This document shows, piece after piece, positions 35,813 to 46,100 of a DNA stretch of 64,000 nt. The position numbers and the translations under genes were made by a program. The stretch comes from B1 sp964355075 (lineage in GTDB: Bacteria; Bacteroidota; Bacteroidia; UKL13-3), in NCBI GenBank assembly GCA_964355075.1, contig CAYHCF010000015.1, positions 21,256-85,255 of the forward strand. The letters run 5' to 3'. The notes under the pieces were generated by a model. That model saw only the letters and a list, made by a program, of their open reading frames with translations. It was not told the DNA's origin and did not search any database. Numbering within the stretch: the stretch's first letter is position 1; each line of letters opens with the position of its first letter.

Positions 35813-36383
35813 GTTACTATTTTTTGCTTATATTCCCATTTTATTAATAGGTTCCTGCAAGGATGATCAATATATTCCAAAGCCAAGGGGTTTTCAGCGA
35901 ATTGACTTTCCAAAACATATATATCAGAAATATTGGTTGAGCACTTGTAATTACGGGTTCGATTTACCGCTGTATGCAGAGGTGAAATTGGACCCCTATC
36001 CGTTGGCTGAAGAGTGCTGGTACAATGTAAATTATTTGCCATTTGGCGCTACTTTGCATCTTAGCTATCGCAATATTGAAAACAGAGCAGATTTGTTTAA
36101 AGTAATCAACGATTCACGTGAGATGGTATACAAGCACGTGATGCGTGCCGATGAAATCATTGAAAACTATATCAAAACGCCCGATTTTCAAGGGGTATTT
36201 TACGAATTAGATGGCAGTACAGCCACCAATGCCCAATTTTATGTTACGGATAGTACCCAGCACTTTTTAAGAGGTTCGCTTTATTTTAATTCAAAAACAG
36301 ACCCCGATTCCATTGCACCGGTTTTAAAGTTTTTAAAAATGGATATGTTGCGCTTGATCGAATCGCTGGAATGGAAGAAATAA
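35802..36383 (+). CDS. gldD: Gliding motility lipoprotein GldD
   Basis: A 193-residue lipoprotein. The lipobox is LLIGSC (Cys about 19), so it is acylated and membrane-anchored. The following YIPKPRGFQRIDFPKHIYQK is the hallmark of the family, as is the start of its folded domain CNYGFDLPLYAEVKLDP. It is needed for gliding in Flavobacterium, and gld genes overlap with T9SS function. Coupled to gldE and convergent with the OmpA gene, from which it is 33 bases away. Confidence 0.93.
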   Translation: MFNRLLFFAYIPILLIGSCKDDQYIPKPRGFQRIDFPKHIYQKYWLSTCNYGFDLPLYAEVKLDPYPLAEECWYNVNYLPFGATLHLSYRNIENRADLFKVINDSREMVYKHVMRADEIIENYIKTPDFQGVFYELDGSTATNAQFYVTDSTQHFLRGSLYFNSKTDPDSIAPVLKFLKMDMLRLIESLEWKK

Positions 36384-36416
36384 TATTATTACCAATCTTA
36401 ATATATACAGATTACT

Positions 36417-38108
36417 TTATTGTAAGAATTCAACCTTGAATTCTACTCTCCTGTTACGGGTTCGTCCTTTCTCATTCAGGTTGGAATCTACAGGAATTGT
36501 TTCGCCATAGCCATAAGCAGTTACCCTTAAAGGATCAACACCATGTGATATCAGGTAATTTGCAACGGATGAGGCACGATTCTCTGATAGCGTCAAGTTC
36601 ATCCCATCGTCGCCGACATTATCTGTATGTCCGCCTATTAATAATTTGTAGCTGGGATTTTCAAACATCACCTTAACGATTGCATTTAAGATTGCAAAGG
36701 AAACAGGTTTAATTATAGCTTTCCCCGTTTCAAATTGAATTCCTTGCAAAGCTTTTTCAAATAACTGTTTGGTTTCTTTTTTTAATTCAGGACAACCAAA
36801 ATTGGAAGCTGTACCGGGAATGGCCGGGCATTTGTCAATATCATCAAATATCCCGTCATTATCCGTATCGGGGCAACCGTAATGAGAAGGGCTTCCAGCC
36901 ACCTGAGGACATTTATCAATACCATTATGAACTCCGTCAAGATCGGTATCCGGGCATCCTAAAGTGGCAATTGGACCTTTAATTTTAGGGCACATATCTT
37001 TTGAGTCTTCGATACCGTCGTTATCTGAATCAGGGCAACCTTTAAATTCTGCAACGCCGGCAACATTTGGACATAAGTCTCCCTCATCGCTAATTCCGTC
37101 ACCATCAGAATCGGGGCAACCATTCATTTTCAGTATCCCTTTTACGTTTGGACATTTATCATTTTTATCCATAATACCGTCGCCGTCAGAATCAGGGCAG
37201 CCGTTAAATTGAGCCAGACCGGGATTATCAGGACAAAGATCATCTTTATCGGAAACCCCATCTTTGTCAAGATCGGGGCAGCCTTTAGTTTTGGACAGAC
37301 CGAACAATGTGGGACATTCATCCTGATAGTCAGCAACGCCATCTCCATCTCCATCAAGCGGGCAGCCATTTTTGTCAATTTTAGCACCCTCAGGAGTTCC
37401 CGAACATTTATCCTTTAGGTCTGTAACACCATCGTGATCTTCATCCTTGCCGGCTCCAAGATTAAAATAAATGCCCAAAGTATGTAACAAAAATTTATCA
37501 TTATCGGTAAACTTAATAGCAGGTGGACTATTTTTATTGTAATGAGCTGAACTCAGATAACCAAAGGTTGCCTGATAATTAATACTTATTATTTCACTCA
37601 ATGCCAAATGCAGGCCTAAACCACCTATTATGGGATAATTTTGATCATTATTAATATCCTTACCTGCGAATTCTGAAATTCCGATACCTGCGAACAGATA
37701 AGGTGAAAGTGGGGCATTCTCCTCTATTAAATAACCATTATTAAATTTATATTTAATGTTTGCATTTCCATGGTACATTGTACCTTTAAAGTAATATTTA
37801 TCATAATATCCCCATGAACCACTGGTTGCCATTACAGAAAAATCGAAAGAGCTGTTGAGGTATCTGTTTAAAGATATACCTATGGTTGGATTCTGAGAAA
37901 TTACATTGGTGTTTAATTCATAAATGTTGTTTCCAAGATCTCCTGCATAAACACTAAATCCACCCATCACACCTAAATTCCACAAGCGGTCATTTGTTTG
38001 TGCATTGGAAAGAAAAAACGCAAATGGAAGGATTAGAAACAGTAAGAAATGTTTCAATTTTCCACCATCGGGAAAATTTACATTTCTGATTTTTGATATT
38101 TTATTCAT
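36417..38108 (-). CDS. OmpA-family protein with thrombospondin type 3 repeats
   Basis: A 563-residue outer-membrane protein. Signal peptide about 18-37 (FAFFLSNAQ). An eight-strand beta-barrel-like domain covers about 40-210. About eight calcium-binding type 3 repeats cover about 215-450 (pattern D-x-D-x-DG...D-x-CP, with period near 29). The OmpA peptidoglycan-binding domain covers about 455-563 (GGHTDNVGDDGMNLTLSENR, then GYGETIPVDSN). It ties the outer membrane to peptidoglycan. The repeat region gives a stiff Ca-dependent stalk. The start could lie a few residues downstream of the predicted ATG. Confidence 0.92.
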   Translation of the reverse strand: MNKISKIRNVNFPDGGKLKHFLLFLILPFAFFLSNAQTNDRLWNLGVMGGFSVYAGDLGNNIYELNTNVISQNPTIGISLNRYLNSSFDFSVMATSGSWGYYDKYYFKGTMYHGNANIKYKFNNGYLIEENAPLSPYLFAGIGISEFAGKDINNDQNYPIIGGLGLHLALSEIISINYQATFGYLSSAHYNKNSPPAIKFTDNDKFLLHTLGIYFNLGAGKDEDHDGVTDLKDKCSGTPEGAKIDKNGCPLDGDGDGVADYQDECPTLFGLSKTKGCPDLDKDGVSDKDDLCPDNPGLAQFNGCPDSDGDGIMDKNDKCPNVKGILKMNGCPDSDGDGISDEGDLCPNVAGVAEFKGCPDSDNDGIEDSKDMCPKIKGPIATLGCPDTDLDGVHNGIDKCPQVAGSPSHYGCPDTDNDGIFDDIDKCPAIPGTASNFGCPELKKETKQLFEKALQGIQFETGKAIIKPVSFAILNAIVKVMFENPSYKLLIGGHTDNVGDDGMNLTLSENRASSVANYLISHGVDPLRVTAYGYGETIPVDSNLNEKGRTRNRRVEFKVEFLQ

Positions 38109-38144
38109 TTTAATTGATTACTCATTTAGTGAGATAATCGCGTT

Positions 38145-38152
38145 CAAATATA
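38145..38152 (-). promoter_or_regulatory. -7 element of the OmpA/TSP3 gene
   Basis: Reverse strand reads TATATTTG, an exact TAnnTTTG match, 37 bases before the start codon. No clear -33 element. Confidence 0.45.
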
Positions 38153-38212
38153 ATAAAATACAGTGTTTACATTAACGTAAGCATATAAATAGTGGGCAGA
38201 TTTCAAAAAGAG

Positions 38213-39328
38213 TTATAAGTTCCCTCTCTCATCCTGTTCTCTTTCAATGGCTTCAAACAAAGCTTTAAAGTTACCTTTGCCAAAAGATCTGGCTCCTTTA
38301 CGCTGAATGATTTCATAGAATAGGGTCGGACGGTCCTCAACGGGTTTGGTAAACAATTGCAACAAATAACCTTCATCGTCGCGGTCAACCAAAATACCTA
38401 ATTCCCTTAAGGGTTCAATATTTTCTTCAATCGGGCCGACCCGATCGAGCAAATCATCGTAATAGGAAGTTGGAACCTTTAAAAATTCAACGCCACGAGC
38501 CATTAAATCTTTTACTGTTTTAACAATATCATGGGTGGCAATGGCTATATGTTGTGTGCCTTCGCCTTCATAAAACTCAAGGTATTCTTCTACCTGTGAT
38601 TTCTTTTTGCCCACAGCCGGTTCATTGATGGGAAATTTCACGTAGCCATTTCCATTGCTCATTACTTTGCTCATTAAAGCAGAGTATTCGGTTGAAATAT
38701 CATTATCGTCGAACGACAAAATATTTTTGAATCCCATTACATTTTGGTAAAAATCAACCCATGGATTCATTTGATTCCAGCCTACGTTACCCACACAATG
38801 GTCAACATAGAGCAGACCGGTTTCTGTTGGGTTATAGTTGCTTTCCCATTTTCTAAAGCCCGGCATAAATACGCCCATATAATTTTTGCGTTCAACAAAC
38901 AGGTGAACTACTTCACCATAGGTATGAATGCCGCTCAAGCGCACTTCGCCATCTTTATCTGTTAAAGTGGTGGGTTCCATATAAGATTTAGCACCCCTTT
39001 TCATGGTTTGTGCGTAGGCATCATAGGCATCGTTTACGGCAAGGGCAAGTACTTTTACGCCATCACCATGTTTGGTGTGGTGTTCTGCTATCGGGTTGTT
39101 TGAATGCAAAGGGGAAGTGAGCATTAAACGCATTTTATTTTGAACCAACACATAGCTGGCACGGTCTTTTACGCCGGTTTCCGGTCCTGCATAGGCGAGG
39201 CTTTGAAAGCCAAAAGCGGTTTTGTAATAATGGGCAGCCTGTTTGGCGTTTCCAACATACAGTTCAACATAATCGGTTCCGTTTAAAGGAAGAAAATCTG
39301 GATTTGCCAGGGGGTCATTTTCTGTCAT
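38213..39328 (-). CDS. hppD: 4-hydroxyphenylpyruvate dioxygenase
   Basis: A 371-residue Fe(II) enzyme converting 4-hydroxyphenylpyruvate to homogentisate in tyrosine breakdown. Two VOC-type halves are visible. Metal ligands are the His in YVDHCVGNV, the His in GTQHIAIATHDI and the Glu in PTLFYEIIQRKGARSFGKGN. Those segments and the C-terminal helix are conserved. It works together with hmgA, about 450 bases away on the same strand, whose product acts on homogentisate. The later genes of the pathway (maleylacetoacetate isomerase, fumarylacetoacetase) are not in the window. Confidence 0.97.
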   Translation of the reverse strand: MTENDPLANPDFLPLNGTDYVELYVGNAKQAAHYYKTAFGFQSLAYAGPETGVKDRASYVLVQNKMRLMLTSPLHSNNPIAEHHTKHGDGVKVLALAVNDAYDAYAQTMKRGAKSYMEPTTLTDKDGEVRLSGIHTYGEVVHLFVERKNYMGVFMPGFRKWESNYNPTETGLLYVDHCVGNVGWNQMNPWVDFYQNVMGFKNILSFDDNDISTEYSALMSKVMSNGNGYVKFPINEPAVGKKKSQVEEYLEFYEGEGTQHIAIATHDIVKTVKDLMARGVEFLKVPTSYYDDLLDRVGPIEENIEPLRELGILVDRDDEGYLLQLFTKPVEDRPTLFYEIIQRKGARSFGKGNFKALFEAIEREQDERGNL

Positions 39329-39523
39329 ATCTATTAATTTAATTGATTCAATAGTTCAAAGTGAATAGGGCTAAAAATAAGTATTGTGGATTATTCAGGA
39401 ACAGCCATTTCACCTCAATTATATGCAAAGTAAAGCTTAGTGGATTGAAAATGCTATCAGGATTGAGTAAAATAATTTATTCTTTCAAAAATTTGAAATT
39501 ATACTCAGCACCTGTTTTGATAT

Positions 39524-39730
39524 TTACCATTTTTCGCTTATAGCCTTCGCTTTATCCAGTGGGATTGATTTGCTTTTTTCGGCTGATTTAACAATATCAC
39601 GCCATTCTTTGTAACTATCATGTTTTTCAATTTCAACAAAGTCCAGGTTTTTCAAAAACTGATATAAAGCTTTTGCTTTGCTTTCATTATTTATTTTTAA
39701 CAGGTAATCCATAATTTTAGTTTTATCCAA
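39524..39730 (-). CDS. Small protein, possibly an orphan antitoxin
   Basis: A 68-residue charged protein between hmgA and hppD. It begins MDKTKIMDYLLKINNESKAK and ends IPLDKAKAISEKW. The helical start and the closing A-x-x-x-SEKW resemble antitoxins of RelE-type systems, but no toxin gene is adjacent on either side. It may be a remnant of a toxin-antitoxin locus or a gene of unknown use. Reading frame is open and short. Only low confidence that it is expressed. Confidence 0.45.
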   Translation of the reverse strand: MDKTKIMDYLLKINNESKAKALYQFLKNLDFVEIEKHDSYKEWRDIVKSAEKSKSIPLDKAKAISEKW

Positions 39731-39780
39731 ATATAAATATAAAATTTAATTAATACTTTTCTCCTTTCTCATAACACCTT

Positions 39781-40938
39781 TCATTCCACCCACGATTTAT
39801 AATACTCCGGGTCTTCGCAATCCATGGCGGCTTGTGTGATTTGCAGCGGGTAGAAGGGGTCTACCATAATGGCCAACTCATTGGTTTCTTTTGCGCCAAT
39901 ACTTTTCTCAACCGTTCCGGGATGCGGCCCATGGGGTATGCCTTTTGGGTGCAAGCTGATCATGCCACGTTCTACATGTTTACGACTCATAAATTCTCCT
40001 TCCACATAATACAAAACCTCGTCGCTATCTACATTGCTATGGTTGTAGGGAGCAGGAATTGCATCGGGATGGTAATCATACAGACGGGGTACAAAAGAAC
40101 AAATCACAAAATTATTGCCTTCAAAGGTTTGATGAATGGGAGGCGGCATGTGCACGCGACCGGTAATGGGTTCATACTGATGTATGCTGAACCCATAAGG
40201 ATACTGATAGCCATCCCAGCCAACGGCATCAAAAGGATGGGTAGCATAGGTATACGGGAAGATCAAATCCTGCTTTTTTATCAGGACTATAAAATCTCCA
40301 GATTCGTCATGCGTTTCCAGGTTTTCGGGTAATTTAATGTCACGCTCACAAAACGGCGAATGTTCCAGGAATTGCCCGAATGGGTTCAGGTAACGTTTTG
40401 GCGGTCTGATGGGAGAGAAGCTTTCGGTAATAAATAAGCGGTTCTTTTCATTTACAAACTCAAGCTGGTAAATGGTACCACGTGGAATTACCAGATAATC
40501 TCCATACTCAAAGTTGATATTTCCATAAATCGTTTTTAATTTTCCACTTCCTTCATGAATAAAAATTACTTCATCCGAATCCGAATTTTTGAAATAATAT
40601 GCGGTCATACTTTTGCGGGGAGCTGCGCTAATAAGATATACATCTTTATTGAACAGCAATATTTTACGGGATTCTAAATAATCGTCTGTTGGTTCCGTAT
40701 GGTACGTAAGAAAACTTCTGTTTTGTAAATTCCTGGAGATAGCTGCCTTTGGTTCAATGGAATACGACTCGCCAATTTCTTTCACCAAAGTAGGTGGGTG
40801 ACAGTGGTAAACCAATGAATACAGGCTACTAAATCCTTCCGTTGAGATCAACTCTTCGGCATACAGGGTTCCATCCGGTTTTCGGAACTGGGTGTGTCTC
40901 TTTTGAGGGATATTTCCCATTTTGTGGTAAAAAGGCAT
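39781..40938 (-). CDS. hmgA: Homogentisate 1,2-dioxygenase
   Basis: A 385-residue enzyme opening the ring of homogentisate to maleylacetoacetate. The start MPFYHKMGNIPQKRHTQFRK is typical of the bacterial family. Fe ligands are suggested by HMPPPIHQTFEGN, DSDEVLYYVEGEF and HPKGIPHGPHPG. The double-stranded beta-helix has a motif RGTIYQLEF. Together with hppD it forms the core of the tyrosine degradation route. Length agrees with homologues in Bacteroidota. Confidence 0.95.
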   Translation of the reverse strand: MPFYHKMGNIPQKRHTQFRKPDGTLYAEELISTEGFSSLYSLVYHCHPPTLVKEIGESYSIEPKAAISRNLQNRSFLTYHTEPTDDYLESRKILLFNKDVYLISAAPRKSMTAYYFKNSDSDEVIFIHEGSGKLKTIYGNINFEYGDYLVIPRGTIYQLEFVNEKNRLFITESFSPIRPPKRYLNPFGQFLEHSPFCERDIKLPENLETHDESGDFIVLIKKQDLIFPYTYATHPFDAVGWDGYQYPYGFSIHQYEPITGRVHMPPPIHQTFEGNNFVICSFVPRLYDYHPDAIPAPYNHSNVDSDEVLYYVEGEFMSRKHVERGMISLHPKGIPHGPHPGTVEKSIGAKETNELAIMVDPFYPLQITQAAMDCEDPEYYKSWVE

Positions 40939-41078
40939 ATTTCTATAAAATTATTATTTTAAGTTTGAAAAAAAATCAGATCCAAAGCAAACTGTTTCCC
41001 TATTTTTATGACTTCATTATTGCCATACTTATCTCATATCAGCTTTTGACCTAATTATAAAAAACCAAAAATAAACAA

Positions 41079-42098
41079 ATGCACTTATATACAACTGTCA
41101 AAAACATAGTTTTTTTCAACCTGCTTATTATTTATTCGGCCTGCAATTTTTCTGAGCATTCAAAAACACCGGGATCCTCTTCAGATACTATTCAACAAAG
41201 CAGTTCGGCCAAAGAAATAAGTCAGAAAATTGAATCTGACCCTAAAAACGCCGAATTGTATTACCAAAGATCACAAATTTATTTCAACGAAAAATACTTA
41301 AACAGGGCAGAGGCCGATATGGAAACAGCCATTCGACTGGATTCTACCAATGCTTTGTATCATTATAATATGGGGCGTGTCCAATACGCAATGAATAAAA
41401 CGCAGGCGGCGGCCAATCAATATGAAAAGGCAATAACCCTGAAGCCTGATTTTGATGTAGCCAAACTAAAATTAGCTGATCTCTATTTTCTGGTGAAGGA
41501 GCATTCAAAATCCATTGACTTGTTAAACAGTGCCATGAAAACGGACAAAGGTAATGGGGCGATTTATCACATGCTGGGCTTGAATTACAAGGAAACGGGC
41601 GATACACCGAGGGCGATATATCATTTTCAGACAGCGGTTGAAATGGATCCGACAGATTATGAATCGACGCTGTATATTGCAAATTTATACGCTGCGAAAA
41701 GGAAGGAAATTGCTTTTGAGTATTATAATGCCGCCTTGAAATTGCGTCCAAAGAGCGTTGAGGCTTTATTTGCAAGGGGTGTTTTTGCTCAAAACATGAA
41801 AATGTACAAACAGGCCTTAATGGATTACAGAAGAGTAATTAATATAGATTTGAATCATTACCTGTCTTATTACAATGTTGGTTATATAAACTATGAAAGT
41901 AAATTTTATAAGGAAGCCATTCGCAACTGGGATATTTGTACCCGCATGAACCCGGAATTTGCCAATGCTTATTATATGAAAGGTCTGGCTTATGATCAGA
42001 TTGGAAAGATTGAGGATGCAAAGGTCAGTTACCAATACGCACTTGAACTTGAGCCACAAAATGAGTTGTTTAAGAAGGCTGTGAGACCATCCAAATAA
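41079..42098 (+). CDS. TPR-repeat lipoprotein
   Basis: A 339-residue protein. The signal peptide ends in a lipobox-like IYSAC (Cys about 23), followed by a Ser-rich linker. Eight or so TPR motifs fill about 45-335 (for example AELYYQRSQIYFNEKYLNRA and AIYHFQTAVEMDPTDYEST). It is anchored to a membrane and likely a scaffold for periplasmic or outer-membrane proteins. Alone in its strand, with hmgA divergent. No specific partner can be named. Confidence 0.82.
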   Translation: MHLYTTVKNIVFFNLLIIYSACNFSEHSKTPGSSSDTIQQSSSAKEISQKIESDPKNAELYYQRSQIYFNEKYLNRAEADMETAIRLDSTNALYHYNMGRVQYAMNKTQAAANQYEKAITLKPDFDVAKLKLADLYFLVKEHSKSIDLLNSAMKTDKGNGAIYHMLGLNYKETGDTPRAIYHFQTAVEMDPTDYESTLYIANLYAAKRKEIAFEYYNAALKLRPKSVEALFARGVFAQNMKMYKQALMDYRRVINIDLNHYLSYYNVGYINYESKFYKEAIRNWDICTRMNPEFANAYYMKGLAYDQIGKIEDAKVSYQYALELEPQNELFKKAVRPSK

Positions 42099-42190
42099 TA
42101 GGGACTTTTTTCAATGCTGTTCCTACCGCTTTTAATATGATGCATTGGCGGAATCGGAAATAGTTATGCATAAACCATTATTATTTAATC

Positions 42191-45100
42191 TTAATCCCGG
42201 ATCAAAGTGATGGTACCACGATTCTCTTTAATTGTTTTTGTATTTGACATTCTATATATAAAAACAAAGAAATATACTCCTTCAGTACAATCCGATTCCG
42301 TATTTTTATTTTTTCCGTTCCAGTTATTGCCATCGTTGCCAATTCCGTCTTGATTGCTATAAAATACAAGATCGCCCCATCGGTTATATATGTATAGTTG
42401 ATAGTAATCACTGCCAATGATATCAATGTCAAATGCGTCGTTTAGGTTGTCGTTATTGGGAGTAAGCACATTTGGAATCTTAAGCCTGAAATCTTCAGCT
42501 CTTGTATTTTTACAGATGGTGTCAATGCAATCTAAAACGTCAAATGCTTTTAAACATACCCGAAATGTTCCATTATAACCTGCATAACTGTGGGTAGGGT
42601 TCATTTGGGTTGAAAAATTTTTCGAACCGGAACGAGGGTGGCCAAAATCCCATTCATACCTTTGAGAGTTTTTTGAATTATTTGAAAATATTATTAGCGG
42701 TGTCTGTGATTCATCAATGATAAAATCGGCAATTACTTCTGAAACTGTTATATCTTTTATTGCAGTATCGATACAGATATTATTGGATGTTTGTGGGTAA
42801 AGGAGGGTTCTAAAGTTTCCGGAAAGCTTATAAGTATGGTTGATGAAAGAATCAGGCCAAATCTTGTTAAATAATATGGAACTGTCTCCGAATAACCAGT
42901 TAAAACCGACAATGGGGGAGTTGCTTTTTGCAATGAGCTGAAAGGGCTGATGCATACAAATAGAATCTGGTCCCAGAATGGTAATCTTTATTGGATCAAC
43001 CACTCTGATTTGTCTGATTTGTGAATTTACATTTGAATCGGGAAAAACCGACCTGCAACTTTTTATTTGTCCGCTTATCGGGTCAAATAGAGTATCTTCA
43101 CCCAGCAGGTATATTTTATAGATTCCACTTTTTGTATAGGTGAAGGAAACATTGGAATCTGTCTGCGTGGAGGCAGTAGTATTATTTTGATCTCTAAAAA
43201 ACCAGATCCAATTTACCAATGGATAGCCGGTGGTGTTTTTAAAATTTACTTTAAAGGGAGAACAACCAATGGAATCAACAAGTATTTGAAAAGAAGGCTT
43301 GGGTCCATCAATAAAAACAGGCGTAATTGCGGAGTCAATGCAACCGGATGCTGTTTGAACCACCAACTTTACGCTGAAAAATCCATTTGAAGTAAAATCG
43401 TGAATAGGATTATTATAGATACTTGCCGATTTATTATCGCCAAAATCCCAGGTCCATAGCGTGATGGAATCATATGGAGATTTGTTATGGATACCAAATG
43501 AGTCGATGATAAATGATTTATCTGAAAATGATAACAATTGAGGGGCGCATAAATAGCGTGGCTGCATGGATTCAATATTTGCTTTTAAATCAACTACCTT
43601 TATTTTTCTGTAAAAGGTCATCGTGTCTTTGCAACCTAGGCTGTCGCTTGCCACCATTCTTATCTTATAATTATCTGGTTTTGTGTATTTGATGGAAGGA
43701 AAGGGTCCGGATTTACTGAAACCGTTTCCGTCGCCAAAATCCCAGTATAATTGTTCTTTTCCTGCCAGAATCCGGGAGGTATCACGCCAGAAATTGGTGT
43801 TTATGTTAAAATAATTATTGTTATCAAATAAAATGAGGCTATCATAAATACAAACTACCTCCTTGCCCGGCCAAAAATCTTTTACAAAACCAAATGTCAT
43901 CATTTGCTTTGATGTATTTAAGCAACCTCTGGAATTAGTCAGGGTAACCTCAAATTTTCGAATTCCTGCTTTGTTTATGGTAAGATACTGACTTGGAATA
44001 ATGGAGTCGGTAGGGCTAAAATGGAAAAGGCTGTCGTTTATTTGCACATATGTTAGGCTATCCTGAATGGAATCAATCAGACTTAGTTTAACCAGCCAGG
44101 GACTACAGCCCGTGCTTATTCTTTCCAGTTTAAAATCCGAAAAAACGGGCAAGGTTGTAATAATATTATGGTACCATGCAGTGTCGTAACAAGGATTTCC
44201 GTTTTTATCTTTCCCGTTTTTTATGATCAGGCCAATGGTTCTAAGTCCGTTTGGGTTACAAATTGTGGAGTAATAATAAACAAATTCATTACCAGCAATA
44301 GGTATCCATTTGGCATTTACACAGTCAGAGTCAGGCATAAACCAGGCCCCCTCACGTCCGCATTTTGGAAGCGTTTCATCAAGAAAAAAGTGTGTTGCGT
44401 TACAGGGATTGCCCTTATAATATAATCCTCTTCGAATGGGGTTTGCCGTACTATCCCAACCCGCATCCGGCTGTGTTAATTTAAGAGATGTTGTGCTGGT
44501 GTCTGAGCAACCATTGATAAGGTCAGTTAATATTAGTTTAGGAAAATAACATTGCTCCTTACCGGGTTTATAAATATGTTTCACCGGAAAGCTATCTTTA
44601 CTATACCTACAGTTCAGATTCGCATTCAAACCTAATTTTGTGTCAGTAGTGCAGGCTGGTGCAAAAGGGTCGTCAAATTCCCATAAACGGTATATGGTAG
44701 GGTTTTGATGAAAGCAAGAATGGTCTAATTGAGGAGATCTGAAATAAACAGTATCATTGATCTCACATTGAAATTTATTTATTATCGGGTCATAATCAGC
44801 TTCAATCACTGCTTTAGGTCCCAGTATATTTACTGTGGAATCGGTTCTGCTGAAGCAGTTTCCACCTATAACGTACATTCTAATCTGAAATTGACCGCAA
44901 TCATTGAATTGAAGAAAGGTATCAGTTGTAAGAGTAAATATGGTGTCCATCCTGATTGGGTTGCCCACTTTATAGATTGCCCAATAAACACTTGAGAAGG
45001 TATTATTCAGTGATCTGATATGAATATAGTTATTTCTATAACATATGCTTTTAGAACTCAGATAAATTGAACTGTCAATTGTATAATTTAAACCTGCAGG

Positions 45101-45937
45101 AGTTAAAACAAAGGTGTCGCGACAGGAATGGTTATCAACAATCATCAAACGCGCAGAGAACATTCCTGATTTAGAATATACATGCGTAAAATTACTCCAT
45201 GGGCTTGTTGCGTATGATCCATCACCAAAATCCCATAAATAATTATTAATAGCGGTTGGCAAAATTTTTGAGGTATTGGTAAATAAGACAGGTGTTTGGT
45301 AACACTGTGAATTATTGTCTGTGGCAAAACTGAGTTCAGGAATTTTTGCCCAAACAGTTACTGCATTTTGAATTTCCTTTCTGTCGGTACAATTATTGGT
45401 GTCGGTAACTTCCAATACCAGATTATAATTACCACCCAATGGGTCGTTATAAGAATAGCAAAGATTTGAACCTGATGAGGGAGCACTGTTATCAAAACCC
45501 CCATCTCCAAATAATGCCAAGCGTGATTGAAGAGGAGCATTATCTAATCCGGGATAAGAAGCGTCTATTAGGCAAATCTCATTGTTTTTGAAACATTGCG
45601 GGCTGCTTGTAATCATGCTAAAATTAGCGACCGGGTTGCCTATTACATGAATAGCCGGACCATTTATTGAACAGGATGTTGAATTTGAAAAATTAACGCT
45701 TACCGCTGGAGTAAAAGTACCGCGAACCGGATACTGATAAACGGGTGTTGATTGGGTACTGGTAGCTCCGTTTCCAAAGTTCCAGTTATAGGATGTTGCC
45801 GTATATCCTGTATCAAATTTTAGGGTGAATAATGAAGTATTTCCCAAACAAACCTTTGTGGAAACTTGAATGGAGCAATTCTGACCTATTGAGGTGAAAT
45901 GAAGGATAAGTAATACTATACAAAAATAATTTCTCAC
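42191..45937 (-). CDS. Large PKD-domain surface protein with T9SS type B (CHU_C) end
   Basis: A 1,248-residue secreted protein. Signal peptide about 1-18. Many PKD-type beta-sandwich domains follow (WNFGNGATS, WDFGDGSYA, WDFGDGNGFS, WTWDFGDNKS, WLFGDSSI and WDFGHPRSGS each mark one). The C-terminal about 90 residues, starting near IPNVLTPNNDNLNDAFDIDI and containing YNRWGDLVFYSNQDG, are the gliding motility-associated/type B sorting domain. It is exported by T9SS and remains at the surface. In Flavobacterium such proteins include adhesins. Length and repeats suggest an adhesin. Confidence 0.9.
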   Translation of the reverse strand: MRNYFCIVLLILHFTSIGQNCSIQVSTKVCLGNTSLFTLKFDTGYTATSYNWNFGNGATSTQSTPVYQYPVRGTFTPAVSVNFSNSTSCSINGPAIHVIGNPVANFSMITSSPQCFKNNEICLIDASYPGLDNAPLQSRLALFGDGGFDNSAPSSGSNLCYSYNDPLGGNYNLVLEVTDTNNCTDRKEIQNAVTVWAKIPELSFATDNNSQCYQTPVLFTNTSKILPTAINNYLWDFGDGSYATSPWSNFTHVYSKSGMFSARLMIVDNHSCRDTFVLTPAGLNYTIDSSIYLSSKSICYRNNYIHIRSLNNTFSSVYWAIYKVGNPIRMDTIFTLTTDTFLQFNDCGQFQIRMYVIGGNCFSRTDSTVNILGPKAVIEADYDPIINKFQCEINDTVYFRSPQLDHSCFHQNPTIYRLWEFDDPFAPACTTDTKLGLNANLNCRYSKDSFPVKHIYKPGKEQCYFPKLILTDLINGCSDTSTTSLKLTQPDAGWDSTANPIRRGLYYKGNPCNATHFFLDETLPKCGREGAWFMPDSDCVNAKWIPIAGNEFVYYYSTICNPNGLRTIGLIIKNGKDKNGNPCYDTAWYHNIITTLPVFSDFKLERISTGCSPWLVKLSLIDSIQDSLTYVQINDSLFHFSPTDSIIPSQYLTINKAGIRKFEVTLTNSRGCLNTSKQMMTFGFVKDFWPGKEVVCIYDSLILFDNNNYFNINTNFWRDTSRILAGKEQLYWDFGDGNGFSKSGPFPSIKYTKPDNYKIRMVASDSLGCKDTMTFYRKIKVVDLKANIESMQPRYLCAPQLLSFSDKSFIIDSFGIHNKSPYDSITLWTWDFGDNKSASIYNNPIHDFTSNGFFSVKLVVQTASGCIDSAITPVFIDGPKPSFQILVDSIGCSPFKVNFKNTTGYPLVNWIWFFRDQNNTTASTQTDSNVSFTYTKSGIYKIYLLGEDTLFDPISGQIKSCRSVFPDSNVNSQIRQIRVVDPIKITILGPDSICMHQPFQLIAKSNSPIVGFNWLFGDSSILFNKIWPDSFINHTYKLSGNFRTLLYPQTSNNICIDTAIKDITVSEVIADFIIDESQTPLIIFSNNSKNSQRYEWDFGHPRSGSKNFSTQMNPTHSYAGYNGTFRVCLKAFDVLDCIDTICKNTRAEDFRLKIPNVLTPNNDNLNDAFDIDIIGSDYYQLYIYNRWGDLVFYSNQDGIGNDGNNWNGKNKNTESDCTEGVYFFVFIYRMSNTKTIKENRGTITLIRD

Positions 45938-46100
45938 CGGTTAAGTATCTCCCTAACGAAGATAAGCTATTATCCCTTAATTTCTTCCATAAAAAAATAG
46001 AATCAGATTGAATGAAATGTTTTTTTTTTACAATGATAACTTACAATAAAGTTATTTTTTTTAGGATATCCAGAGGAATCAATGACCGATCAATTGAAAA

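Noticed and set aside
39832..40332. Plus-strand open frame of 166 codons
   Set aside because: Antisense inside hmgA, which is a certain gene.
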